In this document: positions 12,101-26,644 of the stretch, piece after piece
How the letters are laid out: the number at the start of each line of letters is the position of its first letter
Position numbering within the stretch: position 1 is the first letter of the stretch
Origin: Glandiceps talaboti
Taxonomy: Eukaryota; Hemichordata; Enteropneusta; Spengelidae
Length of the DNA: 64,000 nt
Direction: 5' to 3'
Assembly: GCF_964340395.1 (NCBI RefSeq)
Contig: NC_135566.1
Coordinates: 4,391,001-4,455,000, forward strand
Notes under the pieces: generated by a model
The model's database searches: none
What the model saw: the letters and a program-made list of their open reading frames with translations, nothing else
What the model was told of the DNA's origin: nothing
Translations under genes and position numbers: made by a program

Positions 12101-15100
12101 TGTGATTTAAAAAAAAGTATTGGGAACCAAAATATTATGTTACAACAACTTTTTATACAACACGGGAATTACTGGTGTCAGAGAACTTTAATAGTTATTA
12201 GAAATTAGTCAATATGTTTCAAAAGTTGAAATATCACAATAATATTTAATATGAAACAAATAAATATAACCCCAAAAAATCGTAAATTTGTATACTATGC
12301 CTCTTTAATGTCGTCAAAATTTCAAACGTAATAATCAAATATTGATTTTTCTTCCTTCCCCACAGAACAGACTGTAAGCTTCAAATTTAGTAGTGACATC
12401 ATACATTAATGAAATCCAAGGTGTTACGCAGTGTCATTTCCTGCCACGAGTCACTTGTGTAACATATGTGTAGTAAAGCGGGCCTATCAATTTGATTCGT
12501 ATGATTTGTGATACACAAGTTTCTAATATCGTGTTCCTCAAGACCTCTTCCGTCAGGGAAATCTATCTATTTGATATGTTAAACTTCACTTCCCGCCAAA
12601 AACCAAAACTAAAATACAGGCGAATATATATATTTTAAAAATTCGTGGGTATTTCACTGAATTATACCCCAAAATCGACGGTGTTTGATTTAGGGTGTAC
12701 GTTTTGTTCATTTTCAGTTTAATGGAACACTATATACAACTAACATTGTTTATCCAATCTTTACTTTTAAAATAACAATTTTAGAATACCCCTACGTATC
12801 CATAGAAACAGATGAAAGATGCCAACGTGGCTATAATCAATTTCACCCATCATATTTTGCGAATTTTAGCAGTCTTTTTGAACACTGTGCGTTATCTGAT
12901 ATTTTTGATTTTACTCGGCAACTTCACGTCAATAGCAATGTCACAATAATAATTTTCTGTAAATTCGGTTGGTTTTTTCAGAAACAGATCGATAGCAAGA
13001 ACATTTGAATGTTTGTCTATATGACAGCATCAAAGTAACAAATAAGTAACTTGCTGATGTATGAATAAAATTGGCGTGTGGCAAAACTATAAGCAATTTT
13101 GAGCGCGAGTGTGTTAAAAACTTCGAAGATGAGATCTTTTATCTAAATTCTCTCACCTGTACTGTCTTCGAATGAATCCAAACAACCGCCCGGTCTCTTT
13201 AAGCCACGGTCTAACCTGCAAAGAGGGTGAGACATTTTTAGATCAACGAATTTCACAAATTTATACTGACTGTAATAACACACTGTATAGTAAGCTTTAT
13301 ATGTCGTTTGGCCAAAACTGTGCCTTCTCTACAAATGTCGCAAGAAAATGAAATTTGGATTGATAGGAAATTCCTCAGGTTATTTGGCGTTAATTTTGTT
13401 CTCAACGTACCATGGTTTACATACACAAACGTATATAACGATGCCAATGAGTAGAGAAGTGACAATTTTTTAAGTCTCCAAAATTGAAAATTGCTAATTT
13501 ACAGGGACACGAAATCGTTCCACGTTTTGGCGCGAACATGTAACGTAGACTTGACGGAATGCATTTTAAACATCAACGTGTGGATTTTCTAAAAAAAGAA
13601 AAAAAATCACACGTTTTAGTGTTGTGAGGCAACTGTGATTTTTCACTGTATATTTACACCGTGTCATCAACATAAACGTCGACGAACTTAGCACAAATTG
13701 ATGGCGAACTGTTGTAGGCTACTACATAAGCTAGAGCCAACATCTGGCTCGGATTTACTCGTCGGGAGGATTTTATCATTAAAAATTCGTTTTTCACAGT
13801 TGAAAACTGGAATTATCCGTGAATACCATTTTACCTTGTTGTCGAGGGTGTACAAATCACCGGAAGTAAATACAAACCTTGAGATAATGGTCTTGAAAAG
13901 TACAGCCTCATAAAATGTTATGAATGGCGATCAGAGTAACAATTAGTTATTTTGATCCTGAATAATGATCGCTTAAATTATTGAACTGGTTTCCCGAGTT
14001 TGTCATTTTATTGCTAATCGAAGGAGAGGAAATTGAATGCGAGAGTTATACAATGGAGCGAATAAAAACGTCGGGTAATAGAAAGTTATCTTTTTTGGCA
14101 GGTAAGCTACGAGAATGAAAGTAAGTGCAGCACCGCCCATGAGACTATGCATAGTGAAGTCAAATGTAAACAGATCACGAGGGATACGACATTTATCTTC
14201 CGAGAGATAATATCTGACTTTATTCTAATCTACATCACTATTAATTGTACCTTGGAAATCAAACTCTTTCCAATTTAGTCTGGGATGACTTTTAGAGTGC
14301 ACCACACTGGCTGTTAATGCTAAATTAGCGCAACTGTCGAAATGATACAAAGGAAACACAATGTGATAAAGTAGGGTTGGTGCCAAGAGACTATACCTCG
14401 TCGCGTTATTGTAGTCTTTTCCCCGCCACGTCCGGGTATTTCACGCGAGAAAATCACGAGCTGTCAAATTTGCCGTTCGTCCAAAATATTTTTTATCTGT
14501 CTCCTATTTTGGTCAGTATTGAATGTAATGATAACCATTAAAACGAATATTTACTTAAATTATCGAAATAGATGCGAATTTAATTTTAATATTGCGTTGC
14601 TCGAAATGGGTATTGTACTATTGTAGTTCATTTCGTTCCACTGTTACCCTTCCGGTCCCATAGCAGTTTACACGCTGCCATGCATTCGTACAAGTACATC
14701 ACAAGTACGGAGAGTTGTTACAGAGAGAAATAACGAGCCGTTCTGTTTACTTTATATCATTAGGTTTAAATTGAGTTTAAATCCTAGCTTTGGTTAATTT
14801 AATCAGGGGATCAGTCGGCTGAGCAAAATGGCGGTAAGCTTGTCATATGCCAACCTAATCCTGTGCAGTCCCAGTTGGCAGGTGTAACATTTGATGTGAC
14901 AAGCCCATACCCGGATTGGATTTCAGTAGTGGTCGCGTGTCAGCCTCCTTTCTACTTAAAATGCGAAGTTTTGAAAGTCAAACCAAATAATTGAATAGTG
15001 GACTGAAAATGTGCTATCCGTAAAAAAAAAAGGTCTCGATCAACTGTTAAATTTCCTGGGCTTGACACAGTGAGTCAGTGTATATGAAAATACTGTTTTA

Positions 15101-18100
15101 GACTATACTAGTTGTACCACTATAACGTAGATATTGCATCACACAGCTTGAGGTATATCCGACCATCTGCTTAGAATAGGAAATACCTTCCAATAGATTG
15201 GTGATTGTGTTCGACTGTTGCATGTATATCGCTCGTGGTAAGATTAAAAATAGTAAGTCCTCTATTTGAGTGTGTTTTTCGTGAACAATAGTGGATGCAT
15301 GTCATTTTTTGTGTTCGAAATCTGTCGTTGTTCCGACGATAAAGCCTAATCGCATGTCAAAATTGCAAAAAAAATGTCCATTATCAATTATGAAAAAAAT
15401 GGAACAATTTTCTCAAATCCACAAGCTGGTAAGTTATTTGGGGAAATTATTTAACTGTGCCTGACTATATTTCCTATCTAATCGAAGTAAAAAGAATTCA
15501 ATTTGTTACTTGTCAAGGTCTTCTATTTAAATTTGAGAGCTAACCTTCTGTTGTGAAGTGTCGGAGGCCTTTATGAAGATATTATAAGTTGTCCTAAAGA
15601 AATGATTATGAATGTTGCCAAAAACCCAACGAAAAAGAAACAGCGCTAAAAACGGAAGACGTCCCAAAACATTGTCAATTTGTCAATTTAAGATAAAATC
15701 ATATACATACTCCCGGTACATCTACGAGGAATGCATCATTCTTATAAAAAAATTAGTTGATATTTGCTTCATTAGAATTTACAGCGAATGGGCGATAAGT
15801 TGTCACTAATAAAAACATTCTCATAGTAGACAGGGTATTGTTCGATTTGATGACTGCTTCGAACTATATCAATGCATTAAGGTGTCTATTATCAGTTTGC
15901 TTGACATTTTCGGTAAAAATCACTTTTCCCGCGAAAATAATGTTCACAAATTTTCGTTCTTCATAATTTTGTATTAAAAATCTTAGTGATTTTAGACTCA
16001 ACAGATAGAAATAGGCCTTATTATTTTCAGTCTGTTTAATCTGTTTCGGTAAGCGATTACTTTTCAGCGAAAACAACGGTAAGCAATTACTTTCATCAGG
16101 CGAAAACAACGGTATGCAATCACTTGCCAGCGAAAACAACGGTATGCAATCACTTGCCAGCGAAAACAACGTATCAAATTTTTTATTCTCCCTAAATTTA
16201 ATTCACATTGAAACATTTACTTTATTTTAGATTTGCAAGTCTTATTATCAGTGTTGGATCAATCTTTTCAATTAAGATCACTTTCCCGTAAATGTTCTTT
16301 ATTTTAGACTAGGGAGAAGGCAGCGGTCCTTAATAATAAGAAATAAAAAACAAATAAAAAACAGATATTTGGTTGAAGTAGTGTTAATAATTACAAAGCG
16401 AGGTCTGATCTAAAAAGGAGTAAAAGGCGTTGGGAAATTATCTTGAAAAATCAAGTTAAATTATGGCCATATTCTCACTGGAATATAGTCACTGATTAGG
16501 TTGATTATGCAAAAAAAAACCCGAAACTATTTATTGAACTTGTGTCTAAAGATATGATTCGAGACTCATATTTATGAAAACCAAAATTTCAAGAAATACT
16601 ACAATCAGTTGTTTGTAAGCTTAGGTAGTTATGTTTCAAGTTTTGCCGGTCCGTGCTTTACAATTGTTTCATCGTGCAACTAATATAAGTCGCCTTGGTC
16701 TAAAAGAATATACGCGAAAATCGATCTACCTATTATCAACATTTCTTCTCTAAATCGCCCGAGTCGCGAAAATAGAATGTCCGTAATAAATTGGACTTTA
16801 CCGAAATGACAGTGTCTTGAAAAGATACACGGAGACAATCAGAAGCTTTAGGCGCTCTTTGCACGTACTCTTACCGTCTGGATAAAGTCTTTCCAACCAC
16901 TACACTATCATCAATTTTACACCGATATTAGAATTTATTCAGGGCGAAGAAAACAACATGAGACAAATTTGTCAATTGTTATGAAGGTGTCAACTCTCAC
17001 AGGGACGAAATAGCGATGTCTCCTTAAAAAAAGTCTCGTTCAATTATCTCGAGAGTTGAGGAGTTGATAGTAATTCAATGGAAATTAAAGTAATAAACTC
17101 CGCCGTGTACTTTATCACGATTTAATCTCAACACACGTCACTTTCATTTCCCATCATACTTTGTGTCGAGAAGGGTGTAATATTTATTCCTTTCATTACG
17201 AACGAGCGCGATTTCATGGATAGAATTGTGAAAAGTAGAGCCGATGTCACACATACAAAAATGTCAGACAAACGCACCCAATTTTAGCGATAGCTATTGT
17301 AGTCAGGCAATAAGCCAACGCATAAGCTTACAATAATATTTGACAAGCCCGCCAAAGTTTATTGATAGAATAAACTAAAAGTGGAGTTAATATCACACAT
17401 ACAAATTAAATAATTGATAAATGTGTGCTATTAGAATGATAGAAATCGTCGTTTGAGTTGGGTCAGCGTCAAACATATACGATATTTGACAAAATGTGCG
17501 CAATTTTATCATAAAGTATCGTCAAAAGGTTTAGTTGATATCACACGCACAATAAATTTTATTATCGCGCGCGATTTCATTTGTAGAAATTGTAATGAAA
17601 AGGTGGAGCAATATTCACAGGAACAGCCACATTTGACAAGCGCGCGCGTTTTTATTGGTAGAAATTGCTGTCAAAAATGAAATCTACGTCAGACGAAGGA
17701 AACTGAAGTGTTCTATGATGTTGTGTTCGATAGTTTCAGGGGATGACGAAAAGTCGTCATATATCATACGTGTTTTTATCAGTATTTACATGTTTCAAAT
17801 ACGTCGTTTAGTGACCACAATCACCTCGTTCTGAGTTCAACGAAATGCAATTTATCAACCCTGCATTCTTATCCCCTTTTTCGACAGAATTCTTTCAGTG
17901 CTCAACTCTACCGTTTAGTTTATTTATGGTTTATTAGTATAGTATTCAAACAAAGGGCGCGAAGATAAACTCAGAACTCTGATCCCATTACAAATAGCGC
18001 CTAAAACAATATCAAACAATTCAGGTGATATTACAATTGTTCTCAGCTCAATAGAGCAATAAAAACAAAACAAAAACAAAACTCTGTGGCCTTTTTTTAT

Positions 18101-21100
18101 TGAAATGGCGCCAGTATTCGACTTGTTGCGTATGTCACGCTTTGTGTTCACACGGTTAATAGTAAATCATATACAAGAAGAGAAGTAGAAATACTAGCAG
18201 TCAATAACCAAAGAAGGACAAGTGATCACTCTAAATCATGCAAGTGATGTGCACGTGTTTGTAGGAGTGCCGTGTGATTACATAGAAATTAAGGCTCATA
18301 TTAATAAATTGCATGACACTGATTTTCTGCCTTACACTTGCAACGAAAGCAAGCGTACGTCTGCTGGGTGGGAAAATGACTTCAGAGATGATAGAACACA
18401 AATTGTCGGATACATGTTTGACAAAGATGTCAAGAGCCTTTGTAACGTTTCATAGATAACCCGTAAAATAGTTTGCCGAGTTTTTTTTCCTCCTGTTTTT
18501 TTCCGAAATAAACGGGCACATAATGTTGTTGGCAAACTTTTGTCCGACGTGAAATCATAAACACGAGCATCATGATCTTTCTGGTTTAAGTCAGTCGGTG
18601 AAATTCAGAAACAACGACAAAATGGTTGATCGAATAGATTCGAATTTTGTCCTGGTTCAAATTTAGCACCAATCTCACACATCGCATTGTTTTTTTCCGA
18701 TGCAGTGTGGGTTAAATGAGATAAACTACACAATAGCCATCATTATAAAGAAAACTGGCCCTACAGGAATTTTCTGTCAAAGACGGAGAATCTTACCTTC
18801 TGGAGAGTCCGTTGTCCCGAAATCCCTTGGCAAACGGGTTATTGTCAATCTTCAACTGTGTAATCTAAATTAGAAACAGAAGAGAAAAAAAAATTACACA
18901 TAAAAAAATCGAATAATATTCTGCCGAATATGTACGTGAAACAGTTTCAACAGTATCTTGTAGTTTCACGTATTACCGCGTCGCTCGATCGGTTGGCTGA
19001 CAAGCAGTAGTACCGCCGAGTCACTCATGGATTACCTATCACTGTTTAAAGGAAGAGTAAGATTAATAATTTTTTTTGGCAAAAACAAAAAATCTCTTAA
19101 AATGGATTAAGAATATTGGTATAACCATAAGATCTATGCTGACTAACACTTTTACCGTATATATTTTGGCGGGAAATATGAGGGGGAGGGGTGAATTTCG
19201 CAAACAGAAGAGAGCCTCTGGGTGTGCTTAACTTGGTCCATTAACAGAGATGGAAAGTGCTTTTTCGTAGCATTGTTGTGAAGTGGTCAACAATTAACTA
19301 GCCAAACATTGCACTCAATAACAGTGAACAAAACCAACAGTCCCTTTCTTTCGTGTAATTTAAAGACAATGGCGTCTCGCAGGTAAGCGACACAACGCAA
19401 ACATTGGCGACATACGTCCACTTAGTTTCTTCAAATATCGCTCAGTAATTTGGCGACAAAAACACTGCTAAGAGACTTGGAGGCGAAAAGTCTGACACCA
19501 ATGGTACATGTCATGAATATTGCAATGTTATTGTGTCTTACAAAAGACTTCCACTCCAAAGAGACACCACAATAACAATGCTTTGCTCCCACAGTTGAAC
19601 TTGTTTGTCAATAGTTTGTTTTTTCCTTGAAATTTGCAAGCACGGAGAAAGTGCCGCCAAGGCCACGACACATGACGAAACAATGTTTATAATACATTGA
19701 TGCCACATAATTATGACATTCTCAGAAAATTAGACTAATGGCACATGAATTTCTTATATTTCTGTTGATTGTAAATGACCCAAGTGTCTTGTTATGAAGA
19801 TACTCAACATCGATCAGTTAGAATGTTTGAGTGTTGATACATCAGACTAACCTATGTTGTTACACCTAATTGTAACACCAACGTGTTTGTCTGGTAGTTT
19901 GTTCGAAGGGGAGATTTAAACGATGGTAAATACAATTCCTCAATAGTTGGATATTTTTATTATATATGTTGAACAATTCGTAGTATTCTGTGTTGCAGGA
20001 GTACTACCCCCGTTCCACACATACGCTATATATCAAAACGGGCAGTAAACGGGAACTAAACGTTACACACCACCTCGAAGGAAAAACAACCAAGGAACTT
20101 AACTTCGATGTGCCGAACATACAAAAAGGCATAGATTGCAAGGCGCATTTGAGATTCATTGCCGCGCAACTTCAAGTAGAAAAACCCGATGTAACCCCTA
20201 CACTAATGCTAGTAATTTAGATATAGTAGTTCATACAAATCACATTGTATCATGTCTTCCTCCATTGCTACTACAGCGCTGTAGGACAATTTCAAATATT
20301 AATCGGGCGAGCATATGTCTAATAAAAATGAGATGTTCAGAATAGTTTGGATGTAGTAGGCCCATGTCATACAAACGACGAAACGCCTGCAAATGTAAAT
20401 AAATAAACGGAACTGACGCGGAACTCATCCATCCAAAATCAACATTCATCATAAACGTATAACTTTACCTTCCTAACTATTCAATATGTATTAAAATGAG
20501 TAATATGACCATGTGGTGGTGCACACGTGTAGGTTATTTATCTATCATCTCGCCCAGTCTGGATTCTCTGTAATACTTTACATTCATAAATGATCAGTAC
20601 GATAAATGGAAGTTTTATTGAAAAAATAGTCAAATATCAAAACAGGAAAATATACATAATATGCACGTGCTTTGTGAAGGTTACTGTGCTTAAAATTATG
20701 CCATTCGAATTGTGTGAATCGTTACATTCGTCTTGTCTGACTTATTAACAATTGAGATATAAGCTCTTGTGTAAGCTACACATCGCAGCCATATTTTATC
20801 CCGTCCTTGTACAATCAGTTGCTTTCGAATTATATAGTCAAGGTGAATGTACACACCATCATACACAGTACAACTACTAGTAGTAGACACATGGTGACTT
20901 GATTCCCGTCCCCCATTTCCCATGGTGAGTCTATTTACCACATGTCACCAATCTTTGAACGTATATGGATTCAAAATAGACGGAATGGGATAGCTTGTAT
21001 GTGAGCATCTTTTTTTATTATTAAGATGTGTACAAGCGTTAAAACATTAGTAACAACAGTATGTGTGATATCTTTGCTTATTACAATGAGCTAGGTAATC

Positions 21101-22383
21101 ATCACCGAGCAGCCGAATTTACCACCCGAAGCGATGCGAACAAATAATTGAGTGCTCTGGGCCTATGAGCTACATACTTATTTATTCATTATACATGTAC
21201 TATGAGCAATGCAGTTCTATAAAACCCCGTAATATAACTTGTTGCTCATGAGTAATTCATCATACAGGCTTTATTTGATTAGGCGTTACCGGCTGGTTGG
21301 AGTGAAATATAACATGTTCGCAGGATTCACATATTGCATATTAATAATCGAATTCAAAGGTTTTTACTTTTCTATCTATATTTCACAATCGAAGTTAAAC
21401 CTCGCCTAGTGTCATCAATTGAATTGTAAGCCCAACAATTGAGCGGGAGAGGATCGTGAAGATGGACTCCTTGGGCGAAAAAATCAGACAATTGTATTTG
21501 TGTTTCAATATATTTTGTGTTTTGTGTAATAATCACACACTGTCGATTGCTTCGATAGAATTACTCATATTAAAGTTATTCCGGTACAAGTATACTATGT
21601 GATCTAATATTTCCATTCTAGTGCTCTTCGGAGGACTGGTGTAGTTTTAATTGGTCTTTTTAGCAATCGATATAATCCGTGGAGTTTTCTTTACTGAGTA
21701 AAAACGGGCCACTTCAATAGTGTTGGTAATTCTACTGTGCCATTAACACGTTCCGATTTCACATACTGGGTTTGTCGTGAAAAGAGTTCTCGGGCTGTTG
21801 ATACACCTATTGTTGCTGTCTGTATATTGTGGATTGTGTGTTTGGGTTTTGTTACTGACTTTTTGACCGTTCGTTCTGTGATAAACCCGACGGGCGATGT
21901 TGGTATTGTTCTCTGCTCATTGATCTATCGTTCGACTCTGGACAATAGCTTTAAGCGTTTAAGCCACGCATCTTAACGAAGAACAATAGCGATGGGGCGT
22001 ACCACCAACAAAGGAAGAGAGAGTGTTCCTTTCTTGTTCACTATTGTAGCCGTCTATAGTCTGTTCAATAATGATTTATCATCCAGTCCCGCACAAGTAG
22101 TCGAAGATTTGAAAGCACAAGAATACGAAGGCTAAAGTTTTGAATAACCTTACAGTACCGCGACAACCTCAAGTGTTTGTCTTATTCTCTTTGCGTTAAA
22201 ACAACAAGAACATTCAGGCTACCATCCACAGACACCACCACACGATCTATTTTTTTTACCCTGAAGAAGGCAATTTGTGTATTGTCGAAACGTTGATACA
22301 AATAAAGATCACCTGAAGATTTTAGTAACTGGTTGAGTACGTCAACCATTTTAACCTAACAAGAACAACGAGAACACACACGT

Positions 22384-22445
<62 letters not shown>

Positions 22446-22474
22446 TCTCCCTTCCTCCTCACCCTGTCTATCTG

Positions 22475-22536
<62 letters not shown>

Positions 22537-22538
22537 GA

Positions 22539-22570
<32 letters not shown>

Positions 22571-22573
22571 GCC

Positions 22574-22623
<50 letters not shown>

Positions 22624-25600
22624 GTGTCTGTCTGTTTTGTCTATCTATTTGTCTGTCCATCCGTCCGTCCGTCAATTGTAATCTTACCTTTTCATTCTGG
22701 TAGGCAGTGACAGCAATAAACTGGGTTTCTTGAAATGCGTAAGTACTAAATGAATTCCATCGGAGGCTGAAGACATCGTTAGCCTGTACAATATGGAATC
22801 TTGGCTGATATTTATGCATGGAGTTGAGTACGATCTGATGAGAGAAGAAAAAAAGTTATGTCTGTATGATGAATATTGCAACATCCTTGAAAACGCCTGT
22901 GTGTACATTAAATATGTATTTTTTTTGTTCACGGGATGCTTACTTCATAAAAATCGTTTGCATATCAAAGATACCTCAGCAGAAAAAAAAGATTTTGTAC
23001 TAGAAGAGGAATTGATTGTTGACAGGGGGATAGGGATGGGACACGGGGGGTGAGGGGAGGTAAATTGTTACACTCATGTTGTTTACAGTTTTTATATTTC
23101 GTTTTTTTTTCATTTTTCATATAATTTATATTTGTTCTCAATCCTGTACAGATAGCGTAATTTTGGCAGGGGTATTTAATTTAAGTGACATGGTTTGCAA
23201 CTGAGGTCCAACTTTTGAAACTCAAAGTGCGAAATGATGCAAACCCACAACACATTACAATTTTTATTTAGAATCAAATCTGAGTCCACAATATATGATC
23301 ACAGAGGTATTTGAGTACATACAAAGAGACTTGAAAACTGAGAGTTTGGTGTTTATCAACTTTATTGGTAACTAAAGTTATGTTATTTAAAAATTCCTGG
23401 TGAATTTTTATATATACCAGTTGCTAACTATAATTCAATATGTTATGGTTTGAAAACCTAACCAAACTAACATGACCTACACACAGACAGTAAGCCCTTA
23501 AATATTATGTTGTTCTCTTCTTTTCTTTTCTTTTATTAACAAACCATTCAACAGGTATATAGCCCAATAAGTGTTCAGAGTTATGATCAAGCACATTTAA
23601 GATTAAATATTGTAAAAACCGCCTGAGTCGATGTACGAAGTCGTTCCAATTCATCATATCCATCGAATATGTGTAGTTATGAGCAACTGTTACAAAAACA
23701 TTGGTTATTATCAAAAGTACGAAGCGAAAATGGCAAATTGTTAGTTCATCCACACTGATATATCTATTTTATGTCAAGCCACGATCGAAATATGATTTAT
23801 TTTAATTCCATAGCTATATTTTAATTTTTTGGCTTAACTTTTTACCGGTGACGTTAGACTTTGTTAGAACTGATACACCAGTGTATGTCACTTGAGATCA
23901 CTGAATGATGTTTTAATGGCAAGACAAACGACTTTAAATTGGATTACGCTGTTAAAATGTATAGAAAACTCAAAGATGCATAAAAACAGTGTAACGGCTT
24001 TAGTGCAGATTTTCTTGGCCATAATAAAATATTAAAATTGCTGTTGTTAGTAAATAATTAATGCATGACAACATGCATGTTATATTAATTTAGAAGTAAC
24101 ATGGTTTGAATTTTTAATATCCACACCAACAAAGCCGTTTGAAATTAAAGAAGAAAAATAAGTTGAATGAGTGGGGGATGCTTCGTTTGTGTGTTTCAAA
24201 TGTATATCTGAGATATTGTCAACTGCTGACAGAGGTAAGAGAACGCTAAAACGTCAAATTAAAAATAGACGGGGTTACCATAAGACTGATTTATCGTTAT
24301 AAGTATGTGGGCGCCGAGGGGCGACGCGGATACGAGACTTGGTTACCGCTCATCTCAGTGACTAGATTATATGAAACTAAATACGGACAAACGAACACAA
24401 TGATCATAAAATGTACAGACGGATAACAATGTTGGCTTGTCGGAGGGGGGGGGGGCGATATAAAGCGGCATCGACGCAAAAAATCCCAGTGCGGGAGATC
24501 CCATTTTTCACTTGCAAAATGATTTTTTCTTTTTTTCTTTTCTTTTTTTTTTGGGGGGGGGGGGGTTAAAGAGGATAGTTTTTTTTATTAATTTTGATTT
24601 TACATTGTTAATTAATGGATAAAAAGACGCCCAGCTTGCTATTTTCAAAAACTATTTTATTGAGGATTCGGAGCGTCTGATACATCCTGTTATTTTGGCA
24701 ACAAGGCATGTTATTTTCTTGGATAACATTTCAGATGTGTTTTTTTCTTAGGTAACATTTCTTAGAACAATGTTTCAATTACTCGGCGTATTGTAATCTA
24801 CTCAGATTCCATGCAAAAGGTTGAAGTGTCTATATGATGGGAGATTGATTTTTTTTGTTTGCCTTGCAACAATCACGGTGTCGCAAAGTCTTGCCTATTG
24901 CCACCTTCTCGGTAAATGAGAGAGTCAGGTTTGTCGACAATCTCACGCATTGGTGATAAAAGAGACATGTGCAACGGAAATGGTACTGTGAGTTTATTCA
25001 AAGACGACTCCCATCTCCTCTATAATGTAATAGAATGAAATTTTTAAATACGGAAATCGGTCAATTGCCCGACTATTTTATTATAGTGAAATCGTAGACG
25101 CGTCATCAACGACAGCCGGATGCAGGAGATGACCGCGGATGTTGTAGCTATAGCGACAGATAAAGTGACTTGGTGTACAGATGAATGTCATTCACATGCC
25201 AGGTTGAGAATCGCGTCAGACGACAAAAACAGACATCCTCGGGACTTGTTCGTTGACGCTTTTTACATTTAAACTAAAAATAAAGATATCGTTTTAACTG
25301 AATTTGGAAAAGTACTTATCCGTGTAGTTAACATGGTGTAATTAGTGTGACGATTCTTGATAAGTGACCACAGAAGTAAACATCTGTTCAAAACGGAAGA
25401 AATTGATGCTTCTAGTGACGGAAAATTGGGATAATTGGGGAAAGGGAAAAACACACGACGAAATTTGGAGACAGGACGACTGTGATGAACAAAGCTATGA
25501 GTTTGATGCTATTTTATCGGCCAAAGAGAGACGGGAAAGTTTAACCTTCAAAAGTGCATTAATATTTAAATTCACAGAGCGGCTGGAGAGGTGGGGAGGG

Positions 25601-26584
25601 GATAGAGGTGGGATGGGGAGAGATTGGCTGTTAATATCACGTTGGTGTGGTGAGAACATAGGAGTGTCGAACTTAGATAACAGTTGTCAGTGGTTGGAAT
25701 CCAACATTTTCACGGCAGCGCACTCACTTTTTATTCTACTAACTTGTCAAGAAGACATACATTATTGCAATCTGCTGCAAGCAGATGCCGTTCAACGTGT
25801 GAGAAGTTTCACCCACTTTAGACGGCATGAATTCCGTATGTTGGACGGCTTGCTGTGGTTAGAATTATATAGGAGCCAAGACTGCCACCGTTTCGACACC
25901 TTTACATAACAAATCCACGGGTCCCCTTCATGGCGACCTGCTGCAGTGGCTGCCACAAGCGCGTTCGGGCGGAAAAATGTCCTGGAACTCTCTATCGGTA
26001 AAAATCAGTGGAAATGGGCTGCTAATGGTCGTCTAAGAGGTGGTATATAAATCAATAATCAAGTCGACTGGTTTTTATCAGAAGCCTTGCATCGATAGTA
26101 TGTACGACAAGGCGACAGATTTCTGCAAGCATTAGAGGCCGAACTGAAATAGACTAAAAAGACATATCGTACGAGAAGACAGCGCTCTCTGATTTTAGAT
26201 TACTACTAGTCACTGCAGAATGATTTATAGGTTCGAAGACGCAGTCTCTCTCCGCTACTATCTAGTCGCTGAGCTTGCTGCCACCTGCGACCAGCACATT
26301 ACCGATTCTTAATCTCCTCGAAAACAGCCTGTCCCCGTTTAAGTATCGGACGCTTAGTTCCCCAAAATTGGTTGAGAACGACAAAATAGTTTCTGATCCC
26401 CTTAGCTCTATCTTTTCTGATGATTCAGCTCGGAGTGCATCGGAGCGATGTCTGGGTGATAACAGAAGTTACTTTTTTGTAGTCTGAAGTCAGACAAAAG
26501 ACAAACCATAGGCAAAGAGATAGGAAGAGAGCGAGGGAGGGGAATGTGAGAGTCAGAGCGATAGATGGATAGAGAAAGATAGTC

Positions 26585-26644
<60 letters not shown>

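Larger units (their letters stand above)
6328..13156 (-). other. intron 6 of the T-box gene
   Basis: 6.8 kb without recognisable coding sequence. It holds fragments of a 43-bp repeat family (6780-7010), a perfect short hairpin (6939-6963), a TGTTG array (7965-8080), an AAT/AAC array (9115-9216), a palindromic element (9689-9866) and an E2F-like site (12590-12602). Confidence 0.85.
13216..18796 (-). other. intron 5 of the T-box gene
   Basis: 5.6 kb, noncoding as far as I can see. It holds an E2F-like site at 13525-13537, a 30-bp tandem repeat (16050-16172) and a degenerate array of about 70-bp units (17200-17700). Confidence 0.85.
18865..22687 (-). other. intron 4 of the T-box gene
   Basis: 3.8 kb. 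It carries an E2F-like site (19164-19177), a Penelope-like 3' tail fragment (22244-22357) and a compound microsatellite (22387-22636) next to the exon-4 donor. No coding exon recognised. Confidence 0.85.

Noticed and set aside
25364-25909. 181-codon plus-strand open frame in intron 3
   Set aside because: Longest non-repeat frame outside the T-box exon, but no domain, signal or family resemblance, no splice partners, and antisense to an intron. Length is within chance for 64 kb.
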